Source: Rhizobium sp. RU33A (GTDB lineage Bacteria; Pseudomonadota; Alphaproteobacteria; Rhizobiales; Rhizobiaceae). From it: DNA of 64,000 nucleotides. Each line of letters opens with the position of its first letter. Within the stretch, counting starts at the first letter, position 1. The stretch lies in contig NZ_FTMQ01000002.1 of assembly GCF_900156055.1 (NCBI RefSeq), positions 496,001 to 560,000 of the forward strand, in the 5' to 3' direction. Shown one piece after another: positions 34,714 through 45,466 of the stretch. The translations under genes and the position numbers were made by a program. The notes below the pieces were generated by a model, which worked only from the letters and a program-made list of their open reading frames with translations, did no database searches and was not told where the DNA came from.

Positions 34714-36696
34714 TCAGGCAAGCTTGGCTTCGGCGGCAGCGACGACGGCGTCAGCCGTGATGCCGAAGTGCTTGTAGAGTTCCTTGGCCGGGCCGGAGGC
34801 GCCGAAGGACTTCATGCCGATGAAGGTGCCGGCGGAACCGATGATGGCGTCCCAGCCCTGGCGGATGCCGGCTTCGACGGCGATGTTGACCGGCGCGTGG
34901 CCGATGATCGCTTCCTGATAGTCGGCGTCCTGCTCGAAGAAGAGTTCGAAGCAGGGAACTGAAACGACGCGGGCCGGAATACCCTTGGCTTCCAGCTGCT
35001 GCTGCGCCTTCATCGCGATTTCCACTTCCGAACCGGAGGCGAAAATCGAGACCTTGGCGTCGCTTGCCGAAATCAGCTCGTAAGCACCCTGGGCGCAGAG
35101 GTTACGCTCTTCATACTCGGTGCGGGCCGGGATCAGGTTCTGACGCGTGAGGGCGATGCCGGACGGACGATCCTTGGTTTCAAGTGCCACCTGCCAGCAT
35201 TCCACCGTTTCCGTGGCGTCGGCCGGGCGGAACATCAGGAGGTTCGGGATAGCGCGGAGGGCTGCCATGTGCTCGACCGGCTGGTGGGTCGGGCCGTCTT
35301 CGCCCAGACCGATGGAATCATGGGTCAGGACGTGGATGACGCGGATGCCCATGAGGGCAGCCAGACGGATCGACGGACGGCAATAGTCCGAGAAGATCAG
35401 GAAGCCGCCGGAATAGGGGATCAGACCGCCATGAAGCGCAATCCCGTTCATCGCAGCCGCCATGCCGTGTTCGCGGATGCCGTAATGGATGTAACGGCCA
35501 GAGAAGTCGGTCGGTGTGATCGACTTGGTCTGGCTGGTCTTGGTGTTGTTCGAGCCGGTCAGGTCGGCGGAGCCGCCGAGTGTTTCGGTGACGACACCAT
35601 TGATGACTTCAAGCGCATCTTCCGAAGCCTTGCGGGTTGCAACCGTCGGCTTGGTTTCAGCGAGCTTCTTCTTGTAGGCGTCGACGGCACCGGCGAGCGT
35701 GCCCGGCAGTTCGCCGGCGAAGCGGCGGTTGAACTCGGCGCGTTTTTCGGCTTCGGCGCCAGCAAGGCGGGCTTCCCAGTCCTTGCGCGTCTTGGTCGAG
35801 CGCAGGCCAGCCAGACGCCAGGCGTCGAGCACGTCAGCGGGGATCGAGAAGGCTTCGTCTTCCCAGCCGAGCGCCTTGCGGGTGGCGGCGATCTCGTCGG
35901 CGCCGAGCGGCGAGCCGTGAACCTTGTGGGTGCCGGCCTTGTTCGGGGCGCCAAAGCCGATGACGGTCTTGGCGGCGATCATGGTCGGCTTGTCGGACTT
36001 CTTGGCGGTCTCGATGGCAGCGGCGATCGCTTCCGGATCATGGCCGTCGATGGCGAGCGTGTTCCAGCCGGCCGAGCGGAAGCGGGCATGCTGGTCGGTC
36101 GAGTCGGCCAGCGAGATCGCGCCGTCGATCGAGATGCCGTTGTCGTCCCAGAAGACGATCAGCTTGTTGAGCTTCAGATGGCCGGCGAGCGTGATCGCTT
36201 CCTGGCTGATGCCTTCCATGAGGCAGCCGTCACCGGCCAGCGCATAGGTGTAATGGTTCTGCAGCTCGGAGCCGAACTCGTCTTCGAGCTTCTTTTCGGC
36301 AAGCGCCATGCCGACGGCCGTGGCAATGCCCTGGCCGAGCGGACCCGTGGTCGTCTCGATGCCGGAGGCGTGGCCGTATTCCGGGTGGCCGGCGGTCTTG
36401 GCGCCGAGCTGACGGAAGGACTTGATGTCCTCGATCGTCATGTCCTCGTAGCCGGTCAAATAGAGAAGCGAGTAGATCAGCATCGAGCCGTGACCGGCCG
36501 ACAGGACAAAGCGGTCGCGGTCTGGCCACAGCGGGTTCTTGGGGTCGAAGCTCAGATAGCGGGTAAAGAGAACGGTCGCGACATCGGCGCAGCCCATGGG
36601 CATGCCGGGGTGGCCGGAATTGGCCTTTTCCACTGCATCCATGGCGAGGAAACGGATCGCATTCGCCATCCGTTGATGTTTTTCGGGAGAAATCAT
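34714..36696 (-). CDS. tkt: Transketolase
   Basis: 660 residues from ATG 36696 ([35 protein letters not shown]); the open frame extends to 36825 but the added 43 residues are not conserved. Thiamine diphosphate site in [15 protein letters not shown] and the GDG motif, [14 protein letters not shown]-terminus, and TADSTD-like [12 protein letters not shown] and the pyrimidine domain [17 protein letters not shown] are typical. It moves two-carbon units between sugar phosphates in the pentose phosphate pathway. First gene of the carbon block. Confidence 0.97.
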   Translation of the reverse strand: MISPEKHQRMANAIRFLAMDAVEKANSGHPGMPMGCADVATVLFTRYLSFDPKNPLWPDRDRFVLSAGHGSMLIYSLLYLTGYEDMTIEDIKSFRQLGAKTAGHPEYGHASGIETTTGPLGQGIATAVGMALAEKKLEDEFGSELQNHYTYALAGDGCLMEGISQEAITLAGHLKLNKLIVFWDDNGISIDGAISLADSTDQHARFRSAGWNTLAIDGHDPEAIAAAIETAKKSDKPTMIAAKTVIGFGAPNKAGTHKVHGSPLGADEIAATRKALGWEDEAFSIPADVLDAWRLAGLRSTKTRKDWEARLAGAEAEKRAEFNRRFAGELPGTLAGAVDAYKKKLAETKPTVATRKASEDALEVINGVVTETLGGSADLTGSNNTKTSQTKSITPTDFSGRYIHYGIREHGMAAAMNGIALHGGLIPYSGGFLIFSDYCRPSIRLAALMGIRVIHVLTHDSIGLGEDGPTHQPVEHMAALRAIPNLLMFRPADATETVECWQVALETKDRPSGIALTRQNLIPARTEYEERNLCAQGAYELISASDAKVSIFASGSEVEIAMKAQQQLEAKGIPARVVSVPCFELFFEQDADYQEAIIGHAPVNIAVEAGIRQGWDAIIGSAGTFIGMKSFGASGPAKELYKHFGITADAVVAAAEAKLA

Positions 36697-37038
36697 GGCT
36701 TTTCCGCTTGTTCCGGGGCTTCGAGACACGGCTCGCCGAGACGGGCCGTCTGAACGGGGGTGATCCTTAGCAGGTGCATCGCGCAAGTCAACAAATGGCC
36801 CGGGTTGCGGCGTTTCCTGGATCAAGAAAACATCTCTTTGCCTCTTTCCTGTGCGACGGCGCCGGATGACTTACGGAGCGGCAAGAACGAGACAGTCTTC
36901 CACAGAATTGGCTTCTTCCGGAGGCGTGCGCTTTATTGACGCGTGCCAAGGGCGGGGCTTACTGTCCCGGCTCACATGATCGGGGCGGCCATGACGATTC
37001 GTGTAGCGAACAGACTTCACTGAGGCAGGGGCAAGAGA
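36697..37038. other. 342-nt divergent region between tkt and DUF4164
   Basis: No gene found. It must contain promoters for tkt (minus) and for DUF4164-zapA (plus). A candidate plus-strand promoter has TTGACG (36936-36941), a 17-nt spacer and TTACTG (36959-36964); the -10 is weak. No palindrome like that ahead of the aldolase gene was seen. Confidence 0.5.
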
Positions 37039-37311
37039 ATGCCGGCGGAAAATTCGGTGGATGCCGCGCTCGCGGCGCTGCGGCAGGCTGTCGCCGGGCT
37101 CGAGAACGCCGTCGACATGCGTTTCGAAGCGGAGCGCGAGAGTACGGAGATTGATGGCGAGGTGCGGCGCGTGCATGCCGATCGCGCCCGCCTTGCTCAG
37201 GAACTTGACCAGTCGGAATTCAGGGCCAACCGGCTCGAAGAGGTCAACCGCGAGGTCTCGCGTCGGCTGGTGACGGCGATGGAAACGATCCGGGCGGTGC
37301 TCGATCGGTAA
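37039..37311 (+). CDS. DUF4164 family small coiled-coil protein
   Basis: 90 residues, helical throughout (VDAALAALRQAVAGLENAVDMRFEAERES, then ARLAQELDQSEFRANRLEEVNREVSRRLVTAMETIRAVL). Matches DUF4164 in size and in position directly before zapA. The function is not known; a cell-division-associated role is only suggested by the neighbour. 71 nt lie before zapA. Confidence 0.87.
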   Translation: MPAENSVDAALAALRQAVAGLENAVDMRFEAERESTEIDGEVRRVHADRARLAQELDQSEFRANRLEEVNREVSRRLVTAMETIRAVLDR

Positions 37312-37382
37312 AATTCGGGCCGCGGGGCGCATGTTTGCATACGGTGCGGGAGCACCACGCGTAGAAGAGAGTTGGAACGCCG

Positions 37383-37763
37383 ATGGCGCAGGTCACAGTC
37401 ACGATCGACGGAAAAGCCTATCGCATGGCGTGCGAGGAGGGGCAGGAAGCCCATCTGACGGAGCTTGCAAGCGAGTTCGATCGTTATGTCGGCCATCTCA
37501 AGGGACAGTTCGGTGAGATCGGCGATCTGAGGATTACCGTCATGGCCGGGATCATGGTCATGGACGAGATGGCCGAGATCAATCGTCGGCTTGCTGCAGC
37601 CGAGGAGGAGCTTGCCGGTTTCCGCGAGGGGCGCGATACAGCCCTTTCCGGCGTGCATCATCGCGAGGAAGCCGTGGCGCATGCGATATCAGACCTTGCA
37701 GATCGCTTGAACGGCATCACCCGCAAACTGACCCAGCGGCCCGCTCCCCAGCCTCAGGCTTGA
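37383..37763 (+). CDS. zapA: Cell division protein ZapA
   Basis: 126 residues. VTVTIDGKAYRMACEEGQEAHLTELASEFDRYVGHLKG is the N-terminal ZapA globular domain; the rest is a coiled coil with LRITVMAGIMVMDEMAEINRRL. ZapA bundles FtsZ filaments at midcell. The 6S RNA gene follows, as is usual in alphaproteobacteria and gammaproteobacteria. Confidence 0.92.
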   Translation: MAQVTVTIDGKAYRMACEEGQEAHLTELASEFDRYVGHLKGQFGEIGDLRITVMAGIMVMDEMAEINRRLAAAEEELAGFREGRDTALSGVHHREEAVAHAISDLADRLNGITRKLTQRPAPQPQA

Positions 37764-37817
37764 GGACTATTTTTCGAGCCCACTGGCGCAGCGACCGCGA
37801 AGCGCCTATATCTGAAT

Positions 37818-37976
37818 TGCGATCTGCGCCTCACGACAGGAACCACAATCCCTGGGGCCATACTCGATCCAAAGGGAGCTGTCCCTGGCCGGGCCCGTGG
37901 GCTCGGACATATGGCGCCCACCTACGTTTGTAGGCACCCAGGATCGTAAATCTCCATCGGTTGCCGTGGATCGCAC
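37818..37976 (+). ncRNA. ssrS: 6S RNA
   Basis: Found by position and folding: it follows zapA, as in most proteobacteria with fthC downstream. The ends pair: TGCGATC (37818-37824) with GATCGCA (37969-37975), then a wide bubble, then ATCCCTGGGGCC with the matching GGCACCCAGGAT, enclosing an arm with the GGCCGGGCCCGUGGGCUCGG-like region. This is the long rod with central bubble that 6S RNA uses to mimic an open promoter and trap sigma-70 RNA polymerase. A -10-like CTATAT lies at 37806-37811. Ends are approximate. Confidence 0.75.
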
Positions 37977-38002
37977 CTTCCCCTTCTCATCAGACATGAT
38001 GC

Positions 38003-38036
38003 AAAAAGCCGCCGCGATCACTCGCGACGGCTTTTC
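38003..38036. terminator. Rho-independent terminator between the 6S RNA gene and mcp
   Basis: AAAAGCCG...CGGCTTTT with an inner CGCGA/TCGCG stem; T runs occur on both sides, so it can end transcripts coming from both directions. Confidence 0.85.
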
Positions 38037-38056
38037 TCTTTGATCGGTTCCTGGGA

Positions 38057-40081
38057 TCAGAATTCTTCCCAGTTGTCCTGTGAGGCAGCGGCTGCCGTGC
38101 TGCCGCCACCAAAGGCCTTGGCGAGGTTGCCGACCATGCGGCGCGCCGGTGAGGCTACGGGGCGCGTCTCGGCTTGAGCGGCGGCTGGGCGTGCTGCCGG
38201 GCGGGCCGTCGGTGCCGGTGCAGTATAGCTCGGCGCTGGAGCACGGTTCGAAGTGACGGCTCCTGCAGCAACACGGAACTGCGCGACAAGGCCACCCAGA
38301 TTGCGAGCGCTATCGGCCAGACGGTGGGTCACGGCGGTCGCCTCTTCCACCATGGCGGCGTTCTTCTGGGTGAACTGGTCCATGTGGTTGACCGAGCCAT
38401 TGATCTCGTTCAGCGCGGTAGACTGCTCACGGGCAGCCGAGGCGATCGAGGTGATATGGTCGTTGATGACGGCCACCTGGTTGGAGATCTCGGTGAGCGC
38501 GCTGCCGGTCTGCTGAACCAGCGACACACCGCCGGCGACGGCTTCACCCGACTTGTTGATCAGCGCCTTGATGTCCTTGGCCGCATTTGCGGAACGCTGG
38601 GCGAGTTCACGGACTTCCTGGGCAACGACGGCAAAGCCCTTGCCGGCTTCGCCAGCGCGCGCTGCCTCGACGCCGGCATTGAGCGCCAGCAGGTTGGTCT
38701 GGAAGGCAATCTCGTCGATGACGTTGATGATCTTCGAGATCTCGCTCGACGCCTGCTCGATGCGGCTCATGGCCTCGATCGCGTTGGACACGACCTTGCT
38801 GGAGCTCTCCGTGCTTTGGCGAGCCTTGGTCGCCATGGTTGCAGCTTCGTCTGCCTTGGCCGACGAGCCACGCACGGTCGATGTGATCTCCTCAAGGGCG
38901 GCGGACGTCTCTTCGAGAGAGGCGGCCTGCTGTTCGGTTCGCTTCGACAGGTCGTCGGTCGCGGAGCGCATCTCGGCCGAGCTCGCCTCGATGCCGGAGG
39001 TTTCGTCGCGGATCTCGGCGAGCGTGCTGCTGAGCTTCTCGACGGAGGCGTTGAAGTCGATGCGCAGACGGTCGAGGTTTCCGGTAAACGCGCGATCGAT
39101 GCGCACTGTCAGATCGCCGTCGCTCAGACGGTTCAGTCCGTTGGCGAGAGCATCGACGGCTTCCTGCACCTGGCGGGCATCTTCAGCCTTGGCGACTTCC
39201 CGCGCTGCACGTTCCTGATCCCCCTGGGCTGCTGCTTCGGCAGCACGGCGTTCGATCTCGATCTTCTGGATCGCGCTTTCACGGAAGACGTTGATTGCCC
39301 GCGCAAGTGCGCCGACCTCGTTCTTCAGGTCCTGATCCGGCACCTCAGTTTCGAGCTGGCCGGAGGCGAGGCGATCGGCGACGGCCGTCAGGCGCGGCAA
39401 GGAGCCGACGATGCGACGGACGAGCAGGGCGATCAGCGTTGCGGCGATCAGAAGCACGATCAGCGCAGTGGTGCCGATCGCATAGGTCATCTCGGTTGCG
39501 ATGCTGTTGATGTCGGCCTTGCGCACGCCGGCATAGAGAATGCCGAGCACATCACCGGCTGGCGAGAAGATCGGCTGGTAAATCGTGTAGTATGGCGTCT
39601 CCAGGATGACGGCTTCGCCGCGATAGACCTCGCCCTTGACGGAATAGGGGTAGACGGCGCCAGTCTGGCCGAGTGCGGTGCCGACGGCGCGGTTGCCATC
39701 CGGTTTGATGATGTTGGTGGTGCGGCGCCAGAAGTCCTTGCTTTCGGCATCCCAGGCAAAGATCGTGGCCGTCTGGCCGGTCATGCGGCCGATGACGTCG
39801 ATCATGCCGTGCTCAGTGAACTCGGACGGAATGGCTTCCATGACGATGCGCTGGACATTCCCGTCTGCGGCCCATGTCACGGTCGTGCCGGGCAGATCCC
39901 GTTCAATGATCGTCGCCGCCGTGCGAAGGCTTGCATCCTGGCCGGCAATTGCCTGCTGCTGGATGCGGGTTTCGATGCTGCCGGAGATGACCCAGGCCAC
40001 GGCTCCGAGCGCCGCGATCAGGATCAGGACTGTCGTGGCAGTGATTGTTTTCGTGATGCCGAAGCGCGAGAAGAACTGCAT
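38057..40081 (-). CDS. Methyl-accepting chemotaxis protein with CheR-docking tail
   Basis: 674 residues. Membrane segments at about 11-35 and 203-228 flank a periplasmic sensor domain of ~165 residues (sCache-like, ends [23 protein letters not shown]). HAMP units follow ([21 protein letters not shown] and [15 protein letters not shown]). The signalling tip is [48 protein letters not shown]. The C-terminus is a Pro/Ala-rich linker ending NWEEF, a CheR/CheB-docking pentapeptide, so this is a high-abundance-type receptor. It lies on the opposite strand between the 6S RNA gene and fthC, which are adjacent in many relatives. Confidence 0.93.
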   Translation of the reverse strand: MQFFSRFGITKTITATTVLILIAALGAVAWVISGSIETRIQQQAIAGQDASLRTAATIIERDLPGTTVTWAADGNVQRIVMEAIPSEFTEHGMIDVIGRMTGQTATIFAWDAESKDFWRRTTNIIKPDGNRAVGTALGQTGAVYPYSVKGEVYRGEAVILETPYYTIYQPIFSPAGDVLGILYAGVRKADINSIATEMTYAIGTTALIVLLIAATLIALLVRRIVGSLPRLTAVADRLASGQLETEVPDQDLKNEVGALARAINVFRESAIQKIEIERRAAEAAAQGDQERAAREVAKAEDARQVQEAVDALANGLNRLSDGDLTVRIDRAFTGNLDRLRIDFNASVEKLSSTLAEIRDETSGIEASSAEMRSATDDLSKRTEQQAASLEETSAALEEITSTVRGSSAKADEAATMATKARQSTESSSKVVSNAIEAMSRIEQASSEISKIINVIDEIAFQTNLLALNAGVEAARAGEAGKGFAVVAQEVRELAQRSANAAKDIKALINKSGEAVAGGVSLVQQTGSALTEISNQVAVINDHITSIASAAREQSTALNEINGSVNHMDQFTQKNAAMVEEATAVTHRLADSARNLGGLVAQFRVAAGAVTSNRAPAPSYTAPAPTARPAARPAAAQAETRPVASPARRMVGNLAKAFGGGSTAAAASQDNWEEF

Positions 40082-40246
40082 TATAAAATGCCCTTTGGAC
40101 GTTGACTTGGACGTTAGTCTAAGCGCTTTGAGTTAATCCTTGGTTTTGCAGGGGTTTTCGAATCCGAGTTGACGAAGGGCAAAAACACGATTTTTTGTTG
40201 GGGAGCCTCCCCAAATCTGGGGTGGTTGAAAGGAGAAAGCCTTCTG

Positions 40247-40828
40247 ATGGTGGAAAAGCGGGCATTGAAGGCCGAGATCCGGAAGGCGCGGCTGGCGGTG
40301 CGGGACGCGATCCCGGCGGAGACGAGGCTGGAGCACAGTCTCGCCATGGCGGAGCTTGCGGGAGACGATCTTTCGCTGGAGCCCGGTCTCGTCGTCTCAG
40401 GCTTTTTCCCGATCCGATCCGAGGCGGATATTCGCCCGCTGATGGCGCGGCTCAAGGCCCGGGGTGCGCGGCTCTGCCTGCCTGTCGTTCTCGACAAGGA
40501 GACGATCGTCTTCCGTGAACTCGCAGCCGGCGCGGAGCTCGTCGATACCGGTTTTGGCACCCGGGGCCCAGGCCCTGAAGCTGCGGTGCTTGATCCCGAT
40601 CTGCTTCTGGTTCCGCTCTCTGCCTTTGATGCTCGTGGCAACCGGATCGGCTATGGTGCCGGTCATTACGACCGCGCGATTGCCCGTCTCAGGGAAAAAG
40701 GCCGGCATCCGCGGCTGATCGGCATTGCATTCGACTGTCAGGAGGTGGCAGAAGTGCCCTATGAGGCCCATGACGTCCGGCTGGAAGCCGTGCTGACCGA
40801 GAGCGGCCTTAGAAGATTCATGGAGTGA
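40247..40828 (+). CDS. fthC: 5-formyltetrahydrofolate cyclo-ligase
   Basis: 193 residues from ATG 40247, about 12 nt after AGGAG. VEKRALKAEIRKARLAVRD at the start, FFPIRSEADIRPLM, and the ATP-binding LLLVPLSAFDARGNRIGYGAGHYDRAI near the C-terminus are family motifs. The enzyme turns 5-formyl-THF into 5,10-methenyl-THF with ATP. It lies 11 nt before ymdB in an evident operon. It belongs to the zapA-6S RNA-fthC linkage, interrupted here by the chemoreceptor gene. Confidence 0.95.
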   Translation: MVEKRALKAEIRKARLAVRDAIPAETRLEHSLAMAELAGDDLSLEPGLVVSGFFPIRSEADIRPLMARLKARGARLCLPVVLDKETIVFRELAAGAELVDTGFGTRGPGPEAAVLDPDLLLVPLSAFDARGNRIGYGAGHYDRAIARLREKGRHPRLIGIAFDCQEVAEVPYEAHDVRLEAVLTESGLRRFME

Positions 40829-40838
40829 TTGGACGAAA

Positions 40839-41663
40839 ATGCGACTTCTGTTCCTCGGAGACATGGTGGGCAAGACCGGACGTACGGCTGTATGGGAGCG
40901 GTTGCCGGGCCTGATCTCCGACCTGAAGCTCGATTTCGTTATCGTCAACGGCGAGAACGCCGCTGGTGGCTTCGGCATCACCGAGGACATCTATCTCGAG
41001 ACGATCAACGCCGGTGCCGATGTGGTGACGACCGGCAACCATGTCTGGGACCAGAAGGAGGCGGTGTCGTTCTGCACCCGGCACGACCAGTTCCTTCGAC
41101 CGGCCAACTATCCGGCCGGCACGCCCGGCAAGGGCTCCGGTCTTTTCTACGCCCGCAACGGTGCGCGCGTGCTCGTCGCCAACATCATGGGCCGCGTCTT
41201 CATGCATCCAGAGCTGGACGATCCATTCAAGTCCGCCGAGACGATCCTGGCGGCCGCCCCGCTGAAGGAGCAGGCCGACGTCATCGTCTTCGATTTCCAT
41301 GCCGAGGCGACCAGCGAGAAGCAGTGCTTCGGACATTTCGTCGATGGTCGCGCGAGCTTCGTCGTCGGTACCCATACCCATGTGCCGACGGCCGACCACC
41401 AGATCCTGAACGGCGGCACGGCCTATATGTCGGATGCCGGCATGTGCGGCGACTACGACTCCTCGCTCGGCATGGAGAAGGAAGAGCCGCTCAACCGCTT
41501 CATCTCGAAGATGCCCAAGGGCCGCTTCGAGGCGGCAAGCGGTCCTGCCACGATCTGTGGCGTCGGTGTCGAGATCTCCGACAACACGGGGCTTGCCGAA
41601 AAGATTGCACCACTCCGGCTCGGGCCGCGGCTCGCCGAGACGATCCCACCCTTCTGGGCCTGA
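40839..41663 (+). CDS. YmdB-type metallophosphoesterase (TIGR00282 family)
   Basis: 274 residues. Metal ligands are visible: Asp8 (FLGDMVGK), Glu39-Asn40 (NGEN), Asn67-His68 (TTGNHVWD), VFDFHAE and VGTHTHVPTAD. Bacillus YmdB cleaves 2',3'-cyclic nucleotides and affects RNA turnover and development; that role is taken from the family. Its start is 11 nt after fthC. Confidence 0.93.
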   Translation: MRLLFLGDMVGKTGRTAVWERLPGLISDLKLDFVIVNGENAAGGFGITEDIYLETINAGADVVTTGNHVWDQKEAVSFCTRHDQFLRPANYPAGTPGKGSGLFYARNGARVLVANIMGRVFMHPELDDPFKSAETILAAAPLKEQADVIVFDFHAEATSEKQCFGHFVDGRASFVVGTHTHVPTADHQILNGGTAYMSDAGMCGDYDSSLGMEKEEPLNRFISKMPKGRFEAASGPATICGVGVEISDNTGLAEKIAPLRLGPRLAETIPPFWA

Positions 41664-41774
41664 CGGCCCGGCGATAACGCCATTGTGACGCTTAGAGAGG
41701 GGGAGGCCGCTTTACGCTTTCCCAGCGCTGCCTCATGCTCCCACTCCTGATCTGGATGGGATGCAGGGAGCGGC

Positions 41775-42617
41775 ATGATGCTGAGACTGGTGTTGTCCAC
41801 GATGGTACTGTCGGTTCTGACCGGTGGTGCCTTGGCGCAAGAGGCACAGCGACCGCAGGTCAGCCAGTGCCAGCTAATTGCCGAGAAAATTCCCAAGGTT
41901 CAGTACGCCAACTTCACACCCTCAGCCTCCGGTGCTCCAGCACTGACCCTGGCGCAGGTGCAGGAGGACGTTGTCATCACCTTCGTTGGCCACTCGACCT
42001 TCCAGATCGACACGCCGGCCGGCATTTCGATTGCCACCGATTTCAACGGCTGGCTCCGTACGTCGCGCACGCCCGACGTGGTGACGATGAACAAGGCGCA
42101 TTCGAGCCACTATACCCTCAACCCGGATCCGGCGATCGGGGCTGTCCTGCAAGGCTGGAACGAAGCCCAGCCGGGCGAACCCATCGAGCATCGCCTGGTC
42201 GTTGGCGATGCCTATGTCCGAAACGTGCCGACGGACATCAGAAGCTGGGGCGGCACCATGGAGTCGAACGGCAACTCGATCTTCATCATCGAGGTCGCCG
42301 GCCTGTGCATTGGCCATCTCGGGCATCTGCATCACGAATTGACCGACACCCATTACGGCGAGATCGGCCGACTTGATATCGTCATGGTGCCGGTGGATGG
42401 GGGGCTGACGCTTGGGGCCGACAGCATGAGCCGGATCGTGAAGCGTCTGCGCTCCGCAGTGATCCTGCCCATGCATCGTCGTGGTCCGCCGATCGAGACT
42501 TTCCTGTCGATGTTCGACGACAGTTTCGATACGCAGATCTCGGAAAACCGCGGCTTCACGGTGTCCATGCGGACATTGCCGAAGAAGCCGCTGATCCTGG
42601 TCTTGCAGGGGGTTTAG
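41775..42617 (+). CDS. Secreted metallo-beta-lactamase-fold hydrolase (UlaG-like)
   Basis: 280 residues. Signal peptide LRLVLSTMVLSVLTGGALA. The mature part has FVGHSTFQIDTPAGISIATDFNG and MNKAHSSHYTLN in the places of the HxHxDH metal site, then LGHLHHELTDTHYGEI and ILPMHRRGPP. The metal set is altered compared with classical MBL enzymes (HSSHYT rather than HxHxDH) so activity is uncertain. Start may be 41775 or 41778. Its stop lies 15 nt from the converging gene. Confidence 0.82.
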   Translation: MMLRLVLSTMVLSVLTGGALAQEAQRPQVSQCQLIAEKIPKVQYANFTPSASGAPALTLAQVQEDVVITFVGHSTFQIDTPAGISIATDFNGWLRTSRTPDVVTMNKAHSSHYTLNPDPAIGAVLQGWNEAQPGEPIEHRLVVGDAYVRNVPTDIRSWGGTMESNGNSIFIIEVAGLCIGHLGHLHHELTDTHYGEIGRLDIVMVPVDGGLTLGADSMSRIVKRLRSAVILPMHRRGPPIETFLSMFDDSFDTQISENRGFTVSMRTLPKKPLILVLQGV

Positions 42618-42625
42618 GACCCCCT
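42607..42625. terminator. Hairpin at the converging stops (weak terminator)
   Basis: AGGGGGT (42607-42613) and ACCCCCT (42619-42625) are perfect inverted copies with loop TTAGG, overlapping the stop codon at 42615-42617. No T run follows on either strand. Confidence 0.35.
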
Positions 42626-42632
42626 ATGGACC

Positions 42633-43136
42633 TCAGGCGAAGCGCACCTCGCGGTGCACGCCGACGTCAGGCAGTTTATCGTCACTCATGTTCGCCTTGG
42701 CGATTTCCCAGCCGAACTTGAGCGAGCTGTTTGTGGAAGCCCAGATTTCGCCGTCGTCCAGCTTGAGTTCCAGAAGCGTCAGCTTCGGATCGGATTTTCC
42801 ACCCTCGTACCAGGCAGCAACGACCGTGTTCCAGTATTCGTCGATCTTCGCCGGATCCTTGTTCTCGACCAGCGTGCCTGCGAGGCAGGCGTGATAGTCG
42901 TGATCCTTGCCGACGACGCAGAAGTGCGCGCGGCTGCCGGGACGCAGGGCCTGCGCAAGATGGCTATCGGTCTTGGTGAAGAACCAGATGGCGTTACGCT
43001 TGCGATCCGCATTCGGTGCCATCGGCTGCATATGCATGTTGCCACCCATCAGGCCAAGCATGCCGGCATGGATGTTATCGATTTCATCCCAAAGCTGTTC
43101 GACGGGATTTTCGCGGGCTTCGCTGAAACTTGCCAT
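42633..43136 (-). CDS. Pyridoxamine 5'-phosphate oxidase-like general stress protein
   Basis: 167 residues of the split-barrel flavin-binding fold: MLGLMGGNMHMQPMAPNADRKRNAIWFFTKTDSHLAQAL and HFCVVGKDHDYHACLAGTLVENKDP match the general stress protein 26 group. These bind FMN, FAD or F420 and their substrate is usually unknown. Converges on the MBL-fold gene. Confidence 0.9.
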   Translation of the reverse strand: MASFSEARENPVEQLWDEIDNIHAGMLGLMGGNMHMQPMAPNADRKRNAIWFFTKTDSHLAQALRPGSRAHFCVVGKDHDYHACLAGTLVENKDPAKIDEYWNTVVAAWYEGGKSDPKLTLLELKLDDGEIWASTNSSLKFGWEIAKANMSDDKLPDVGVHREVRFA

Positions 43137-43283
43137 GTTCTATCTCCTTGTCGTGTTCGCTGACAGCAACGAGTTGGGCAGGCACTTGTTCCGGCCTTTC
43201 GAACCGCTGTAGCGGCCTTGAAACAGCTGGCTTTCGCCCTTATAAGGCGGCCATTCCCACAAACAGACCTGATCAGGGGTGCC

Positions 43284-44030
43284 ATGGCTGGCCATTCACA
43301 GTTCAAAAACATCATGCACCGCAAGGGCAAGCAGGACGGTATCCGTTCGAAGATGTTCTCCAAGCTCGCGCGCGAAATCACCGTTGCCGCAAAGACCGGT
43401 CTGCCCGACCCTACGATGAATGCCGCACTTCGCCTCGCCGTGCAGAACGCCAAGGCGCAGTCGATGCCGAAGGACAATATCGAGCGCGCGATCAAGAAGG
43501 CGTCGGGCGCCGATGCCGAGACCTATGACGCGATCCGCTACGAGGGCTATGGTCCGGGCGGCGTCGCCGTCATCGTCGAGACGCTGACCGACAACCGCAA
43601 CCGCACCGCGTCCGTCGTTCGCTCGACCTTCTCCAAGGCTGGCGGTGCGCTTGGCGAGACCGGTTCTGTTTCCTTCTCCTTCGACCATGTGGGCGAGATC
43701 ACCTACAAAGCCTCTGTCGGTGACGCCGACAAGGTCATGGAAGCGGCGATCGAAGCCGGTGCCGAGGACGTGGTGTCCGATGAAGACGGCCACACGATCT
43801 ATTGTGCCTTCGAAGACATGAACGAAGTGTCCAAGGCGCTCGAAGCCGTGCTCGGTGGCGCGGAATCGGTGAAGGCAATCTGGAAGCCGCAGAACACGAT
43901 CGAAGTCGATGAAGAAAAGGCGACCTCGCTGATGAAGCTCATCGACACACTCGAAGACGATGACGACGTGCAGAACGTCTATTCAAACTTCGAAGTCTCT
44001 GACGAAGTCATGGCCAAGCTGTCGGCCTGA
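43284..44030 (+). CDS. yebC: YebC/PmpR-family protein
   Basis: 248 residues from ATG 43284 ([18 protein letters not shown]); the open frame to 43218 adds 22 non-conserved residues. [35 protein letters not shown] is the family centre. YebC proteins have been described as DNA-binding regulators and more recently as ribosome-associated factors for polyproline synthesis. In many alphaproteobacteria yebC precedes ruvC; here the two are 17 kb apart and on opposite strands. Confidence 0.96.
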   Translation: MAGHSQFKNIMHRKGKQDGIRSKMFSKLAREITVAAKTGLPDPTMNAALRLAVQNAKAQSMPKDNIERAIKKASGADAETYDAIRYEGYGPGGVAVIVETLTDNRNRTASVVRSTFSKAGGALGETGSVSFSFDHVGEITYKASVGDADKVMEAAIEAGAEDVVSDEDGHTIYCAFEDMNEVSKALEAVLGGAESVKAIWKPQNTIEVDEEKATSLMKLIDTLEDDDDVQNVYSNFEVSDEVMAKLSA

Positions 44031-44054
44031 TCGTCTGGACCGATCGAGACAAAC

Positions 44055-44086
44055 AAAAGCCCGGCTGCATCGCAGCCGGGCTTTTT
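44055..44086. terminator. Rho-independent terminator between yebC and glmM
   Basis: AAAAGCCCGGCTGC (44055-44068) and GCAGCCGGGCTTTT (44072-44085) form a long stem with T runs on both strands, serving both converging genes. Confidence 0.93.
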
Positions 44087-44110
44087 GCTATTGAGCGTTT
44101 CTCCGTCGGC

Positions 44111-45466
44111 TCAGGCAGCGGCGCTGCGCACGCTGCCGATGACATCGACGAGTTCGTTGACGATGCGCTCGACTTGAGCGCGGTCGTCGCCTTCGGCCAT
44201 GACGCGGATCAGGGGCTCGGTGCCCGAGGGGCGGATGACCAGACGGCCGGACTTGGCGAGCTCGGCTTCCGCATCAGCGATCGCCTGCTTGACGATTGCG
44301 TCTTCCAAAGGCTTGCCGCCGGAGAAGCGGACATTGCGCAGGAGCTGCGGCACGGGCTCGAAACGGTGGCAGAGCTGGCTGACCGTCTTGCCGGTGCGCT
44401 TGACCGCTGCCAGTATCTGCAGGGCAGCCACGAGGCCGTCACCGGTGGTTCCGTGATCGGCGAGAACGATATGGCCGGACTGTTCACCGCCAACGTTGAA
44501 GTCGTGGTTGCGCATGTGCTCGACGACATAGCGGTCGCCGACCTTGGTGCGTGCGAGCGTCAGGCCCTTGTCGCCGAGGAAGCGTTCGAGGCCGAGGTTC
44601 GACATCACAGTCGCGACAATGCCGCCGCCGCGCAGCAGCCCGTCCTGCGCCCAGGTTTCGGCAACGACCGCCATCAGCTGATCGCCATCGATGACGGTGC
44701 CGTTTTCGTCGACGATGATGACGCGGTCTGCGTCGCCGTCGAGTGCGATGCCGATGTCGGCGCGGGTTTCATGGACCTTCTTCTGCAGGGCGTCTGGATG
44801 GGTCGAGCCGCATTCAAGGTTGATGTTCGTGCCGTTTGGCTCGTCGCCGATGGTGACCACGTCAGCACCAAGCTCCCAGAGGGCTGCGGGTGCCACCTTG
44901 TAGGCAGCGCCGTTGGCACAGTCGATGGCAACGCGCAGGCCGTGCAGGGTCACGTCGCGGGGCAGGGTGCGCTTGGCGAATTCGACGTAGCGGTCATGTA
45001 CGCCGTCGATGCGCTTGGCGCGTCCAATGTCGTTGGGGGCTGCGAGCTGGCCATAAAGGTCCTTCTCGAGCAGTTCCTCGATCTGCTGCTCAAGTTCGTC
45101 CGACAGCTTGTAGCCGTCGGGGCCGAAGAGCTTGATGCCATTGTCGGCAAAGGGATTGTGAGAGGCGGAGATCATCACGCCGAGGTCGCAGCGGAGCGAA
45201 CGCGTCAGCATGGCAACCGCAGGCGTCGGGATCGGGCCCAGAACGAAGGCGTCGAGACCGGCTGCCGTGAAACCCGCGACCATCGCGTTTTCCAGCATGT
45301 AGCCGGAGAGGCGCGTATCCTTGCCGATCACCACCCGGTGGCGATGTCCGCCGCGGCGGAAGATTGTGCCAGCCGCAATGCCGACACGCATGGCGAGGTC
45401 GGGTGTCATGGGGAAGCGGTTGGAGAGGCCGCGAATACCGTCCGTGCCGAAGTAACGACGTGTCAT
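44111..45466 (-). CDS. glmM: Phosphoglucosamine mutase
   Basis: 451 residues from ATG 45466, with AAGGAACACTTG before it. [13 protein letters not shown] at the start; [20 protein letters not shown] has the phosphorylated Ser102; [16 protein letters not shown] binds magnesium; [15 protein letters not shown] closes the phosphate site. It converts glucosamine 6-phosphate to glucosamine 1-phosphate for peptidoglycan and LPS. Downstream of ftsH, as in many alphaproteobacteria. Confidence 0.97.
   Translation of the reverse strand: MTRRYFGTDGIRGLSNRFPMTPDLAMRVGIAAGTIFRRGGHRHRVVIGKDTRLSGYMLENAMVAGFTAAGLDAFVLGPIPTPAVAMLTRSLRCDLGVMISASHNPFADNGIKLFGPDGYKLSDELEQQIEELLEKDLYGQLAAPNDIGRAKRIDGVHDRYVEFAKRTLPRDVTLHGLRVAIDCANGAAYKVAPAALWELGADVVTIGDEPNGTNINLECGSTHPDALQKKVHETRADIGIALDGDADRVIIVDENGTVIDGDQLMAVVAETWAQDGLLRGGGIVATVMSNLGLERFLGDKGLTLARTKVGDRYVVEHMRNHDFNVGGEQSGHIVLADHGTTGDGLVAALQILAAVKRTGKTVSQLCHRFEPVPQLLRNVRFSGGKPLEDAIVKQAIADAEAELAKSGRLVIRPSGTEPLIRVMAEGDDRAQVERIVNELVDVIGSVRSAAA

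Noticed and set aside
36697..36825. Longer transketolase start (703 residues)
   Set aside because: The extra 43 residues are not like transketolases; ATG 36696 gives the conserved N-terminus.
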